This document shows, one piece after another, positions 42,790 through 51,481 of a DNA stretch of 64,000 bases (positions are counted from its first letter, which is position 1; each line of letters starts with the position of its first letter). This DNA comes from JBGPHT01 sp041484525. GTDB taxonomy: Bacteria > Acidobacteriota > Terriglobia > Bryobacterales > Bryobacteraceae. The stretch is from the NCBI GenBank assembly GCA_041484525.1, contig JBGPHT010000004.1, positions 1-64,000 of the forward strand, written 5' to 3'. A model generated the notes under the pieces. It saw only the letters and a list, made by a program, of their open reading frames with translations. It was not told where the DNA came from and did not search any database. The position numbers and the translations under genes are program-made.

Positions 42790-43179
42790 TCAGCGGCTGA
42801 GAGCGGCGGCCCGCTTGACGAGGTTGATCACGGCGGCACGCATCGGCTGGTCCTTGATGGCCGCCCACGACTCCAGCAGCGTATGGAAGCCGTTCGCGCG
42901 GAACTGTTCGGCAAACGACTTGAACGCGCCATCGGACCCGGCGGAGCCAACGAGGTAGGCGAGGGGCACATCAAGATAGGCCGCAAGGCTGGCAAGCTCC
43001 TGAACCGGGATGCGGTTCTTTCCTGATTCGTATTTTTGCACCTGCTGGAAGGTAAGATCCAGATGCTCGGCGACCTCGGTCTGACTCTTGCCCGCGGTAA
43101 CGCGGGCGAGGCGGATGGCGCTCCCCAGATCGCAGTAGAAATTGTCCTCGGGCTTCTTCTTGTTGTGTCTTCCGGCCAT
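42790..43179 (-). CDS. XRE-family transcription regulator
   Basis: The 129-aa protein has a clear HTH_3 domain at residues 15-75: LGSAIRLARVTAGKSQTEVA, EHLDLTFQQVQKYESGKNRI and PVQELASLAAYLDVPLAYLV. The C-terminal helix pair (about 85-129) may dimerise. This form is common in Alphaproteobacteria. The ATG at 43179 is used; a much longer frame to 43623 is a shadow of the divergent gene. A palindrome at 42380 is a possible binding site. Confidence 0.88.
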   Translation of the reverse strand: MAGRHNKKKPEDNFYCDLGSAIRLARVTAGKSQTEVAEHLDLTFQQVQKYESGKNRIPVQELASLAAYLDVPLAYLVGSAGSDGAFKSFAEQFRANGFHTLLESWAAIKDQPMRAAVINLVKRAAALSR

Positions 43180-43308
43180 GAGCAGATGGTTGGTTCGTTG
43201 CCGGACGATTAAAAGGCAGTGACGGCAGCCGGTCAACCGGAAAGAGGCCTTGCAGCGTGTTCTCGTTTTGTTCTTGACGCCATTCCTGTCCTGAGTCATG
43301 AATCGGCG

Positions 43309-43620
43309 ATGAGCTGGAAGCAGATTTACAGCAGTATGGCCTTCTGTCCTTATAAGGACGACATGGCCGCCGCGTGCGAGCTGCATGACCCCCTGATGAC
43401 CCTGCGCCGATACCTTGACGGCGCGTCCCGGTCCTACGAGGTTCTGGACGCCCTGCGGCATCTGGAATATGTTTGTGGCCAGCCAATCAAACGGGCAACG
43501 ATGCAATTCCGGCGCTGCCTGTCCTGGGAAGACCAGAGCGCAAGAGACGAGGTCGCGCGGGCCTGCCTGATAGAAATCGGTGGCTGGATCAACCGGAACA
43601 AAAGGCACAGCGGAGAATGA
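43309..43620 (+). CDS. small protein of unknown function
   Basis: The 103-aa product begins MSWKQIYSSMAFCPYKDDMA and is helical, with several Cys and Arg residues (LRHLEYVCGQPIKRATMQFR). No domain is recognised. A start at 43219 is possible but gives a leader overlapping the promoter area of the divergent XRE gene. Its stop overlaps the start of a 33-codon frame (ATGA). Confidence 0.5.
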   Translation: MSWKQIYSSMAFCPYKDDMAAACELHDPLMTLRRYLDGASRSYEVLDALRHLEYVCGQPIKRATMQFRRCLSWEDQSARDEVARACLIEIGGWINRNKRHSGE

Positions 43621-43718
43621 CAATCCTGCCTGACGACAGGTATCTCTCGGGGTGGCAGCGCGCGAAAGCCCGCCTGCAGGCCCTGATCGACGACTTCAGG
43701 GACTTTTTTTGCGGATGA
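43617..43718 (+). CDS. 33-aa peptide overlapping the preceding stop codon
   Basis: The frame MTILPDDRYLSGWQRAKARL then QALIDDFRDFFCG starts in the ATGA overlap with the upstream stop, as coupled genes often do. GGAG lies just before the start. It is a short amphipathic helix. Evidence is limited to position and ribosome-binding site. Confidence 0.3.
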   Translation: MTILPDDRYLSGWQRAKARLQALIDDFRDFFCG

Positions 43719-43780
43719 CATTGCCCGGCTGCCCGACTGGTGGAAGCCAGACCAGATTGAAAGAAGCAGCAGGGGTTCGG

Positions 43781-44119
43781 ATGGCTAGACAAAACACAAA
43801 ATTTATTGTTACCACGGACGGGAAGAAAACGCTTCCCAGCTTCAACATCCGCATCAGAGACAGCCGGACGACAGTCAGGCTGTCGCCGGTTGTCGCCAAA
43901 GCCGTAGAGAAGATCGCCGCCCGTGAGGGCTGCGGACTCGATGAGCTTTACAGCTACATCGACCGGAAGAAGGAAAAAGGGGTTACGAGAGCTACGGCTA
44001 TCAGGGATTTCGCGATCCGGTATTTCATGGAGGCCGGCACCGAAGCCGGGCACCGGAAAGCAGGCCACGGGCACCTGATTGCAAAGGCTCGTCCGCGCCA
44101 CCGGCGCGCGGCATCCTGA
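43781..44119 (+). CDS. ribbon-helix-helix (RHH_4) protein
   Basis: The 112-aa product has FNIRIRDSRTTVRLSPVVAK, AVEKIAAREGCGLDELYSYI and VTRATAIRDFAIRYFMEAG. This is the RHH_4 family of small DNA-binding proteins, frequent in Rhodospirillales and other Alphaproteobacteria. The C-terminus is basic and His/Arg-rich. It is probably a regulator. The start at 43781 is preferred over 43652 because the family begins shortly before the RHH motif. Confidence 0.75.
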   Translation: MARQNTKFIVTTDGKKTLPSFNIRIRDSRTTVRLSPVVAKAVEKIAAREGCGLDELYSYIDRKKEKGVTRATAIRDFAIRYFMEAGTEAGHRKAGHGHLIAKARPRHRRAAS

Positions 44120-44325
44120 AAAACAATTTGAGTAAAATCCAACCAATACTTTACGAGAACTTAGCATAAAAGCCCCAGACTCAAGAGATAGACCCGCTCT
44201 TGCGTACCGGGGCTGGCTCGTATGTCTGCGATGATCTTTGCCAACCCCCTAGCTCATAATCGCAATGGTTGAGTGTCTGAAGTGCGATGGGGAGCCTGTG
44301 TTTTTCCTACGGTGGGGTTCGAGAC
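44120..44325 (+). promoter_or_regulatory. long structured leader of the cold-shock gene
   Basis: The 206-bp stretch before the double cold-shock gene can form a long stem (AGCCCC at 44,170 with GGGGCT at 44,209) enclosing AAGAG/CTCTT. A later pairing of CCATTGCGA-like segments is possible. Cold-shock genes commonly have long 5' leaders that refold with temperature. No promoter hexamers are certain. Confidence 0.35.
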
Positions 44326-44895
44326 ATGGCAGCACTGCAAAACATCTTGCCGGACGATGCTGTAAAGGCGCGTGTGAAATGGTTCAACGTCCCGAAAGGA
44401 TTCGGGTTCGTCGAGCCCGAGAATGCGAACTATGACGCCTTTCTGCATATAACCACCCTGAAACGGGCCGGCGTGGAAAAGCTGGGCGAGGGGGTCTGGC
44501 TGCTCTGCCGGATAGAGCGTGGCTCCAAAGGCGCGCAGGTTAGAGAGGTCGTAAGGATTCTTGAGACTGGCGAACGACCGGAGCCTCTTGGACCGCCTTC
44601 TGTCCCTGAAACCCCCGGTGATGACTGTTTCCATCTGACAGGAACGGTCAAATGGTACAACCCTGGAAAAGGGTTCGGGTTTGTGCTGGCTGATGACGGG
44701 CTGAAGGACGTTTTCATCCACAAAAACTGTCTGGCACGCTGCGGGCAGGCGACTATCGAGCCCGGTGTGCCAGTTCAGATGAACGTAAGGGCTACGCCCA
44801 AAGGGCGGGAGGTCGTCGATTTTCAGTTCCTGGATGAGCAAGATTCTTTTTCAGAGAACGATGACGGGTTAGATAATGCAGCGGGCAATTCATGA
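44326..44895 (+). CDS. double cold-shock-domain protein
   Basis: The 189-aa protein carries two cold-shock OB folds. The first (about residues 15-80) has ARVKWFNVPKGFGFVEPENA with RNP1 KGFGFV. The second (about 105-175) has TGTVKWYNPGKGFGFVLADD and DVFIHKNCL. Both RNP motifs are intact, so it should bind single-stranded RNA or DNA. Two-domain Csp proteins are typical of Alphaproteobacteria. The ATG at 44326 is chosen over 44287. It overlaps the next gene by 4 bp. Confidence 0.9.
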   Translation: MAALQNILPDDAVKARVKWFNVPKGFGFVEPENANYDAFLHITTLKRAGVEKLGEGVWLLCRIERGSKGAQVREVVRILETGERPEPLGPPSVPETPGDDCFHLTGTVKWYNPGKGFGFVLADDGLKDVFIHKNCLARCGQATIEPGVPVQMNVRATPKGREVVDFQFLDEQDSFSENDDGLDNAAGNS

Positions 44896-45464
44896 AAGCG
44901 AAAGAGCCTGAGGTCACGCATTTTCACCAGAAGCCGCGCCGCAAGGCCGAGTTCATCAAGCCGGTGAATACACTCAAGACCAAGGCGGGTTACGGCGGCT
45001 TAGGTGATGACATCCTGAGCAAGGCGCAGGCGGTGCTTGAAAACAACACCGTGGATTTTCAGCCGCTGGCTGAAATGTATCTGGCCGCCATGCTGCGCGC
45101 GATTGAATATGCCAGCAACCCTCCGAAAGGCGAGGATAACGAGGCACTGATCGCGGGCATGCTGTACCCCGCCATGCAGCTGAAAGCCAATGGCGGCATG
45201 TTCCGGTATCCCCTGATCACACGGATCAGCGACAAGCTGCTCCAGTTTCTTGAAGTGATCGCCGAGCCCGACGAGGATGCCATCGAGATCGTGCTGGCTT
45301 TCCATACGACCCTACGGGCCCTGCTGATGGGGCGCGTCGCCGGCACAGGGGGCGAGTACGGCGATGAACTGATGCAGGCGCTTGAAGAGGCCTGCCTGCG
45401 CTATTTCGAGCATTATCCTGCCAACTGCTCGGGTAACGAAAAAGATTACAAAACGCAATTCTAG
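44892..45464 (+). CDS. conserved hypothetical helical protein coupled to the cold-shock gene
   Basis: The 190-aa product has a basic start (MKAKEPEVTHFHQKPRRKAE) and an all-helical body, including FQPLAEMYLAAMLRAIEYAS, AMQLKANGGMFRYPLITRIS and LLQFLEVIAEPDEDAIEIVL. Similar proteins occur near chemotaxis or response-regulator genes in Rhodospirillales, as far as I recall. The ATGA overlap indicates translational coupling with the cold-shock protein. It is followed by the convergent response regulator gene. Confidence 0.6.
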   Translation: MKAKEPEVTHFHQKPRRKAEFIKPVNTLKTKAGYGGLGDDILSKAQAVLENNTVDFQPLAEMYLAAMLRAIEYASNPPKGEDNEALIAGMLYPAMQLKANGGMFRYPLITRISDKLLQFLEVIAEPDEDAIEIVLAFHTTLRALLMGRVAGTGGEYGDELMQALEEACLRYFEHYPANCSGNEKDYKTQF

Positions 45465-45540
45465 ACCTGCCACGGCAACGCAGTCCGTGGCAGAGTTTCA
45501 GGACATTCCAGTCATTGGATTTCGCGAATTGACAAGATGG

Positions 45541-46341
45541 TCAGGAGCCGGCTTTCATTGTCCCGTGGCTAGTCACGGTAGGACACTTGCTATAGCAGGA
45601 CTCCAGTTTCTCCAGCGTGAAGGGCTTGGCAATAAAATCCTTGGCGCCGCGTTCCCTGGCACTCACGATATTATCTTTGACGCTGTCGGCGCTCAGGATG
45701 ACCACGTGAGCGCTTGCATCAAAACTGAGGATTTCCACGAGCAGGTCCATGCCCGAACCGTCAGGCAGATGGATGTCAAGAAACACGATGTCGGGCAGGT
45801 ATTCCAGATAGGCCTCAAGGACCTTGTTGGCATTCTTGAAACCGATAACCCTGCCTTTGGCTCTGAAGGTTTTGCTGGCAAGGGAGCGCATGAACGCATC
45901 GTCATCGACCACCATCACGATACGGTCTGCCCTTTTCTGCCTTGCGCTCAAAAGCCGGGAAACCTGCGGCTGCGATTCATTATCCTGTTCAAGAGCTTCG
46001 AGACGAAGCTGAATCTTCACCAAACCATCCGGCGTTACGTCCGAGGTCTGCGCCGTGCAGCTGTGTTGGGGCAGTTTTTCATGAATGCCGTTTGAGATGG
46101 ACTCGCCCTCCACGTTTCTGCCCATATGAGCCAGGACCAGAACGTTTTTGCTGTTGCAGATGAAAATGATCCCATCCCTGCCATCGAAATATTCTTTGAG
46201 CTTCAAGGCAATATAGGCGGCGTTATGATCGGTCTTGCCCGTCAGGCAGACCTCGACGATATACCATTCACCTGTGTCTTTTCTGATATGGGGTACGAAT
46301 CCCATAAACCGGCTCTGGTTGTAATGCTGAACTACTTCCAT
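45541..46341 (-). CDS. response regulator with a novel N-terminal sensor-like domain
   Basis: The 266-aa protein has a C-terminal receiver domain (about residues 138-250). It shows RIVMVVDDDAFMRSLASKTF, phosphoacceptor Asp in DIVFLDIHLPDGSGMD and switch Lys in DFIAKPFTLEKLE. The first 130 residues are an unrecognised alpha/beta domain (MEVVQHYNQSRFMGFVPHIR, TDHNAAYIALKLKEYF, DGIIFICNSKNVLVLAHMGR). There is no C-terminal DNA-binding output. With the hybrid kinase and another receiver nearby, it likely belongs to a phosphorelay, possibly one controlling motility. Confidence 0.85.
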   Translation of the reverse strand: MEVVQHYNQSRFMGFVPHIRKDTGEWYIVEVCLTGKTDHNAAYIALKLKEYFDGRDGIIFICNSKNVLVLAHMGRNVEGESISNGIHEKLPQHSCTAQTSDVTPDGLVKIQLRLEALEQDNESQPQVSRLLSARQKRADRIVMVVDDDAFMRSLASKTFRAKGRVIGFKNANKVLEAYLEYLPDIVFLDIHLPDGSGMDLLVEILSFDASAHVVILSADSVKDNIVSARERGAKDFIAKPFTLEKLESCYSKCPTVTSHGTMKAGS

Positions 46342-46422
46342 ATTCGAAATCCATAATATTATCAGTCGTCATATAAAACAATCAGTTATTCAATAACGCG
46401 TTGTCGTGTACTCACGGCCAGG

Positions 46423-46743
46423 TCACGATTGGGATGCCCGACCTGCAGCCTTTATCTTCACGGCAGCCGGTCCAGCGGCTTCAAAGGTGACCACCAAGCC
46501 TGCTGCCGGACTAACGTCCAATGAAAGCCAGTCCGGCCTGGCAAAGAAATACCTTTTCCCGTCTTGAGTTGTGATAACACCCATCTCCATGTCGGCAGCG
46601 TAGCCGACAACAACTCCCTCGCTCATGTTGCCATCATGGAAAAAGAATACTTTCTCTGCAAGGACTTTTTCGGGTGCTTGGCTGGTCAGTGCCGAGGCCC
46701 CAGGGGTACTGAATACTCTTGTATGGTGGTGCCTTCCACGCAT
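46423..46743 (-). CDS. divergent cold-shock-like OB-fold protein
   Basis: The 106-aa product contains a segment that follows the cold-shock pattern: EGVVVGYAADMEMGVITTQD, GKRYFFARPDWLS and GLVVTFEAAGPAAVKIKA. The RNP1 KGFGF motif is replaced by MEMGVI, so RNA binding may be weak. The first 30 residues look disordered. The start is uncertain, since no clear ribosome-binding site precedes 46743. Confidence 0.55.
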   Translation of the reverse strand: MRGRHHHTRVFSTPGASALTSQAPEKVLAEKVFFFHDGNMSEGVVVGYAADMEMGVITTQDGKRYFFARPDWLSLDVSPAAGLVVTFEAAGPAAVKIKAAGRASQS

Positions 46744-46852
46744 GAATAGCTGATTGAGACAGGCCTGATTCCCATGTTAGAGTTGCGCAACCGTCAAGAG
46801 CTGACCCGGCTGATGACTGTATCGCCGTAAAAAGGGATGAAGACGTTCAGGC

Positions 46853-49375
46853 ATGGCTAAGAAGGCATCAGCAAAAGCAGTACAGAACCAGACACCCGAT
46901 TACCGGATGCTGTTTGAATCGGCGCCCGGCCTTTATCTTGTCCTCAGCACCGATCTGAACATCATCGCGGTCAGCAACGCCTATCTGCAGGCGACAATGA
47001 CGGTGCGGGACAAAATTATCGGCCGTCACCTGTTTGAGGTTTTTCCCGACAACCCCGACGACCCGGCAGCGACGGGAACGCATAACCTGAAAGCATCGCT
47101 GCAGCGGGTTCTAAAGAACAAGGTTGCGGATGCCATGGCCGTGCAGAAATACGACATCCGCCGGCCGGATTCCGAAGGCGGCGGTTTTGAGGAACGCCAC
47201 TGGAGTCCGGTCAATGCGCCTGTCCTTGATGACAAAGGTGAGATCAGCTGCATCATTCATCGGGTCGAGGATGTGACTGAGTTTGTGAAACTCAGTCAAA
47301 AACGCAGCGAACAGGCGAAATTGACCGAGGAGCTGCAAACGCGGACGAGCCAGATGGAATCCGAGATCTATGCACGGGCGCAGGAAGTTCAAAAGGCCAA
47401 TGCTGTGCTACGGGAGGAGATGGCGGAGCGTGAACGGGCGGAAGCGGAACGGGACCATTTTTTCACACTCTCTCTGGATATGCTGTGCATCGCCAGGTCG
47501 GATGGATATTTCAAGCGCGTCAACCCCGCCTTCACACAAACGCTGGGGTGGAGCGTCGAGGAGATGCTGGCGCGGCCGTTCCTCGACTTTGTGCATCCCG
47601 ACGACCACGCCGCCACCCTCCGTGAGGTCGAGAGACAGGTCGCTGCCGGCGATAAGGTGCTTCTTTTCGAAAACCGCTACCGGCACAAGGATGGCTCGTG
47701 GCGTGTGCTGTCGTGGAATTCAGTGCCCCAGCCGGGCGGGTTCATGTACGCCACGGCGCGTGACATAACTGAACTCAAGCGGTTGGAACAAGAACTCCTG
47801 ATCTCCAAAGAGCAGGCGGAAAAGGCCAGTCAGACAAAATCCGAATTCCTCGCCAACATGTCGCACGAGCTCAGGACGCCGCTCAACAGCATTATCGGCC
47901 TGAACCGCCTGCTCTATGAGGACAAGGATCTTGACGAAGAATACCGCGACATGGTCGGCGTCGCCTACAGATCGGCTGAGAACCTGCTGGATATCGTCAA
48001 TGACATTCTCGATCTCTCGAAGGTCGAGGCGGGCAAGCTGGTGCTTGAAAACATCAGTTTTTCCCTGCAGGAAGTTGTCGACAATATCATGGAAACCATA
48101 CTTCCCCTCAGCAGTGAAAAGGGGTTGGTATTGTCCTATCACCTAGCGACCGAGGATCTGTCCTATTTTGTCGGCGATCCCGTGCGTCTTGGCCGCGTCA
48201 TGATGAATCTGGTCAGCAATGCGATCAAGTACACGGAAAAAGGATCGGTCACGGTCGATATCAAATGCCTGCGCGAGGGCGAGGACAGGGCCATCATAGA
48301 ATGCGGTGTGACGGATACGGGCATTGGCATTCCTAAGGACAAGCAGGAGCTGATCTTTGATAAATTCGCGCAGGCGGATTCCTCGATCACGCGCCGTTAT
48401 GGCGGCACCGGGCTGGGCTTGGCCATCACCAGGCAGATCATCGAGATCATGGGCGGTGAGATCGGTGTGGAGAGCGAAGTGGGCAAGGGCTCATGCTTCC
48501 GGTTCCGAATACCATTTGGAACGGCGGAAATGAGGCCCATGATCGACAAGGGCGCTTTTCGCAGGGGACAGATCGCCCGCCTGCCGGCGGAGCAAAGAAA
48601 GAAAATAGAGGATGTGCATATCCTTGTGGCGGAGGATCATCTTCTCAACCAGATATTTTTGCAAAAACTTCTTCCCCGCATCGGGCTCGGACACTACGAA
48701 ATCGTCGATAACGGCAGAGCCGTTCTGGAGGCTTTGGACAAGAAGCCCTACGACATGATCCTGATGGACTGCCACATGCCGGTGATGAGCGGATACGACG
48801 CCACGAAGGAAATCCGCGATCGGGAAAAGCTTAACGCCAATCACATCCCGATTCTGGCCATGACCGCCGATGCCATGGTGGGTACGCGCGAACGCTGCCT
48901 TAACGCGGGGATGGATGATTACATCAGCAAGCCGATCAATCCGGACGAACTACGCCATCTGATGGCCCGATGGGTGACGTTTCCTGATGAGGCAGGGGAC
49001 GGTCGCGCTGACGACAGGAGCAGGAAGCGCGGCGGCACATTGATCGATCTGGCAGGACTGAAGGAATTCTCCGACAATCAGGACGAGTTGAATCAGTTCA
49101 TTCATATGTTCTTGCGGGAATCAGACGCTACCCTGAAACTCCTGCGGAAAAACTGCAAGGACGGTGAAAACCAGTCGTGGACGGATGCGGCGCACAAGTT
49201 CAAGGGCGGCGCCGCCATGCTTGGAGCCGAGACGCTGCGGTTGCTGTGCGAGCGGGCACAGGGGATGAAAGTTGCGACGGCAGCAGACCGTCAAACTATC
49301 TTCATTGATATCGAAACTGAATATGGCCGCGTCAAAGACAGTCTTCTGCGGACCGTGTCGGGAAACGGAAAATAA
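46853..49375 (+). CDS. hybrid sensor histidine kinase (PAS-PAS-HisKA-HATPase-REC-HPt)
   Basis: The 840-aa cytoplasmic kinase has two PAS domains (about residues 15-140 and 195-305, the second with FFTLSLDMLCIARSDGYFKR), joined by a coiled coil. HisKA follows with phospho-His in ANMSHELRTPLNSIIGLNRL, then the ATPase with LVSNAIKYTEKGS, DTGIGIPKD and GGTGLGLAIT. A receiver (about 585-705) has Asp in MILMDCHMPVMSG, and a C-terminal HPt has His in DAAHKFKGGAAMLGAETL. It therefore contains a full internal relay and no membrane helix. Neighbouring receivers at 45541 and 49386 are likely targets. Confidence 0.95.
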   Translation: MAKKASAKAVQNQTPDYRMLFESAPGLYLVLSTDLNIIAVSNAYLQATMTVRDKIIGRHLFEVFPDNPDDPAATGTHNLKASLQRVLKNKVADAMAVQKYDIRRPDSEGGGFEERHWSPVNAPVLDDKGEISCIIHRVEDVTEFVKLSQKRSEQAKLTEELQTRTSQMESEIYARAQEVQKANAVLREEMAERERAEAERDHFFTLSLDMLCIARSDGYFKRVNPAFTQTLGWSVEEMLARPFLDFVHPDDHAATLREVERQVAAGDKVLLFENRYRHKDGSWRVLSWNSVPQPGGFMYATARDITELKRLEQELLISKEQAEKASQTKSEFLANMSHELRTPLNSIIGLNRLLYEDKDLDEEYRDMVGVAYRSAENLLDIVNDILDLSKVEAGKLVLENISFSLQEVVDNIMETILPLSSEKGLVLSYHLATEDLSYFVGDPVRLGRVMMNLVSNAIKYTEKGSVTVDIKCLREGEDRAIIECGVTDTGIGIPKDKQELIFDKFAQADSSITRRYGGTGLGLAITRQIIEIMGGEIGVESEVGKGSCFRFRIPFGTAEMRPMIDKGAFRRGQIARLPAEQRKKIEDVHILVAEDHLLNQIFLQKLLPRIGLGHYEIVDNGRAVLEALDKKPYDMILMDCHMPVMSGYDATKEIRDREKLNANHIPILAMTADAMVGTRERCLNAGMDDYISKPINPDELRHLMARWVTFPDEAGDGRADDRSRKRGGTLIDLAGLKEFSDNQDELNQFIHMFLRESDATLKLLRKNCKDGENQSWTDAAHKFKGGAAMLGAETLRLLCERAQGMKVATAADRQTIFIDIETEYGRVKDSLLRTVSGNGK

Positions 49376-49385
49376 AGCCGGACCG

Positions 49386-49784
49386 CTAATTCCCCGTCCT
49401 GGGCTGACGGTTCTTCCCCTCATCCACGGTAACCTCCCTGACTTTTTCAAGCAGCTGCGCCGGCGTAAAGGGTTTCTGCAGACTGCCATTCGCGCCGATT
49501 GTCTCCGCGATCTTGAAGGACGAATATTCGGCGGCCCCGCTTGAGGAGACGACGATAAGTTTCACAGACGGACGCAGAGCCTTGATCTGTCTGATGACTT
49601 CCATGCCATCCTTGTTGGGCATGAACATATCCGTGATAACAAGATCAAACTCATCTCCGTTCTGAACTGCCTTGATTGCCTCATCCCCGTTTGACGCCAC
49701 TGTTATCTGGTGTTGGGCCTTCTCTAGCGCCTTGCTCGCCAACCCTCGAAACAGCTCGTCATCGTCCACGAGTAATATCTTCAT
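49386..49784 (-). CDS. single-domain response regulator (CheY-like)
   Basis: The 132-aa product is a lone receiver with MKILLVDDDELFRGLASKAL, phosphoacceptor Asp in DLVITDMFMPNKDGMEVIRQ and switch Lys in GSLQKPFTPAQLL. The ATG at 49784 has GAGGG upstream; a start at 49835 adds a leader. Convergent with the hybrid kinase gene, 10 bp apart. As a CheY-like protein it may relay phosphate or bind a motor or enzyme target. Confidence 0.92.
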   Translation of the reverse strand: MKILLVDDDELFRGLASKALEKAQHQITVASNGDEAIKAVQNGDEFDLVITDMFMPNKDGMEVIRQIKALRPSVKLIVVSSSGAAEYSSFKIAETIGANGSLQKPFTPAQLLEKVREVTVDEGKNRQPRTGN

Positions 49785-49834
49785 TATTGGTCCCTCTGCA
49801 GTCGGGTGATGAACACAGGTCACACTTCCGAGCA

Positions 49835-50151
49835 CACACTCTCAAGATCTGAACTTACGGCCATTTTGTAGCAGAAAATCCAGGGTGCCTAGCCAAGCCT
49901 GATTCTGGCACAGGTGAAAGCCACACTCTACCAGAAAGGCCCGTAATGTTCCGCGCTATGACTTATGGCAATCAGACCGCGTCCCTGAAGGCTAAATGTC
50001 GCTATTATCGCGCCATATCCGGCACCTTCGCGCCTGGCACGCCCCCCCAGTGAATGCCGATAGCCTGCACTCTATTGAATAGAGCCAAAACAATAGACCA
50101 TAGCCTATTGAACGAAGGCCGCCCGCGCCTCGGCAAGAGGCAGCCTCTTAG
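49835..50151. other. intergenic region with a 15-bp palindrome
   Basis: No gene is visible. CTCTATTGAATAGAG (50070-50084) is a perfect inverted repeat around a single G. Related words CAATAG and CCTATTGAA occur at 50,091-50,113. These may be regulator sites, or part of a terminator for the leftward ArdC gene; no T-run follows. Confidence 0.35.
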
Positions 50152-51060
50152 TCAAGCGGCGGCCTCGGCTTTCCGCTCTGGCTGCAGCCTGTGCAGATAA
50201 TCGACGGCGCGCTGCGCGTGCGCGGCGGCGGCGAAAATCGCGCGGTTATCATTCTTCAGGACCGATACCCAGTAGGCGATGTATGAGGCGTGATCGTCGC
50301 GGACCTCCGGCGTGATCTCGAGATCAGCGCACAGGAAAGCGCTTCCCAGCTCGGCAACGAGTTCTTCGTGAGCATAGCCTTCGTCGCCCCAGCTCTTGCG
50401 TCCGAATTCACGATCAAGCCGTGAAGGGTGCTTTGTCAGGTGACAAGTTTCATGGGCAAGCGTAGCGTAAAATTTTTCAGCGTCGGTGAAAGCCTCAATC
50501 GGCGGCATCTGGATGTAGTCGAGTTCCTGCGCGTAGTAGGCCCGGTTGCCGCCATAACGGATTTCAGCTCCGGTGGCGGCGAAGAAATGATCGGCGTGGG
50601 CGATCCGCTCGACAGGCGTGAACTTCGGTTCCGGCCTCACGTAGTAGTGCTCCGGCAGTCCCTCGATCTGATCGCAGTTGAACACGGTGTAGCCCTTCAG
50701 GAAGTGGATATCGCGCTCGACATCCTCCCCGGCATCGTTCTGCTCGGTCTTCGTGATTGAGTTGGCGTAGACGACCAGTGAACCCTTTTCGCCCTTGCGG
50801 ACGCACGCTTTGAGTTCAATCGCCTGCCGGAAGGTCATCCAGCTTGGTGAGGCGAAGCCCTGTTCGATGGCTGACGCCCACAGCATCAGGATATTGATGC
50901 CGGAATAGGGCATGCCGTTGTGGCGCAGCGGGCGCGTGATCCGCCCCGCCGCGTTCTCTCCGCTCCACGGTTTGATCCACGGACGGACGCCCGCTTCCAG
51001 GGAAGCGACGATTTTCGCGGTGATGCGGGTGTAGATGTCCTGCCGTTCTGTATTCTGCAT
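50152..51060 (-). CDS. ardC: ArdC-like antirestriction protein
   Basis: The 302-aa protein has an N-terminal single-stranded DNA-binding domain (DUF1738-like; IYTRITAKIVASLEAGVRPW, NGMPYSGINILMLWASA). A zincin-like metallopeptidase domain follows with LAHETCHLTKHPSRLDREFG, where His-Glu-x-x-His binds zinc. ArdC proteins protect incoming single-stranded transfer DNA from restriction after conjugation. Length and order of domains match the family. A long inverted repeat lies upstream at 51126-51206. Confidence 0.93.
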   Translation of the reverse strand: MQNTERQDIYTRITAKIVASLEAGVRPWIKPWSGENAAGRITRPLRHNGMPYSGINILMLWASAIEQGFASPSWMTFRQAIELKACVRKGEKGSLVVYANSITKTEQNDAGEDVERDIHFLKGYTVFNCDQIEGLPEHYYVRPEPKFTPVERIAHADHFFAATGAEIRYGGNRAYYAQELDYIQMPPIEAFTDAEKFYATLAHETCHLTKHPSRLDREFGRKSWGDEGYAHEELVAELGSAFLCADLEITPEVRDDHASYIAYWVSVLKNDNRAIFAAAAHAQRAVDYLHRLQPERKAEAAA

Positions 51061-51125
51061 TGTCTGTTCCTTTCCTTGCGTCGGGGTTTCTCATGACGCG
51101 GGCATTGAAAGGCCGGGCGGATTGA

Positions 51126-51206
51126 GGGACCCGTCACCGCAGGGAAACGGCCAACACGGGAGGACCGCAGGGACGAACGGAGCGGGCAGCGCCGTTGACG
51201 GGTCCC
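51126..51206 (-). promoter_or_regulatory. long inverted repeat in the leader of ardC
   Basis: GGGACCCGTCA (51126-51136) is the exact complement of TGACGGGTCCC (51196-51206), leaving an 59-bp interior. The repeat lies 66 bp upstream of the ardC start. A related arrangement precedes the methyltransferase gene at 54008-54049, and CCGACGGGTC occurs upstream of the ParB gene at 59571-59580. The rest of 51,061-51,481 shows no gene. Confidence 0.5.
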
Positions 51207-51481
51207 GCCGACCGGCCCATGATCGCGGCAAGGTTATGAGAAACCGTGACTCAGGCGGGAACGGACAAGGGTTGCAGATGCGGCAGGAAACAGAACCGCT
51301 CTAACGGCAATCTCGCGGTGTTCCTCGGCGGAACCTCCGCACTGTGAGGGGCAGTGGACGGGCTGCGCTTGCCGGAAAGATATACGGAGGCACCAGATGC
51401 TTGCCGAATAACAGTGACCGGCTCGTGTTCAGTGCTGTGCCTCAGGCGGTGGGTGAGGGACCTTCGTGCTGACAATGCTTC

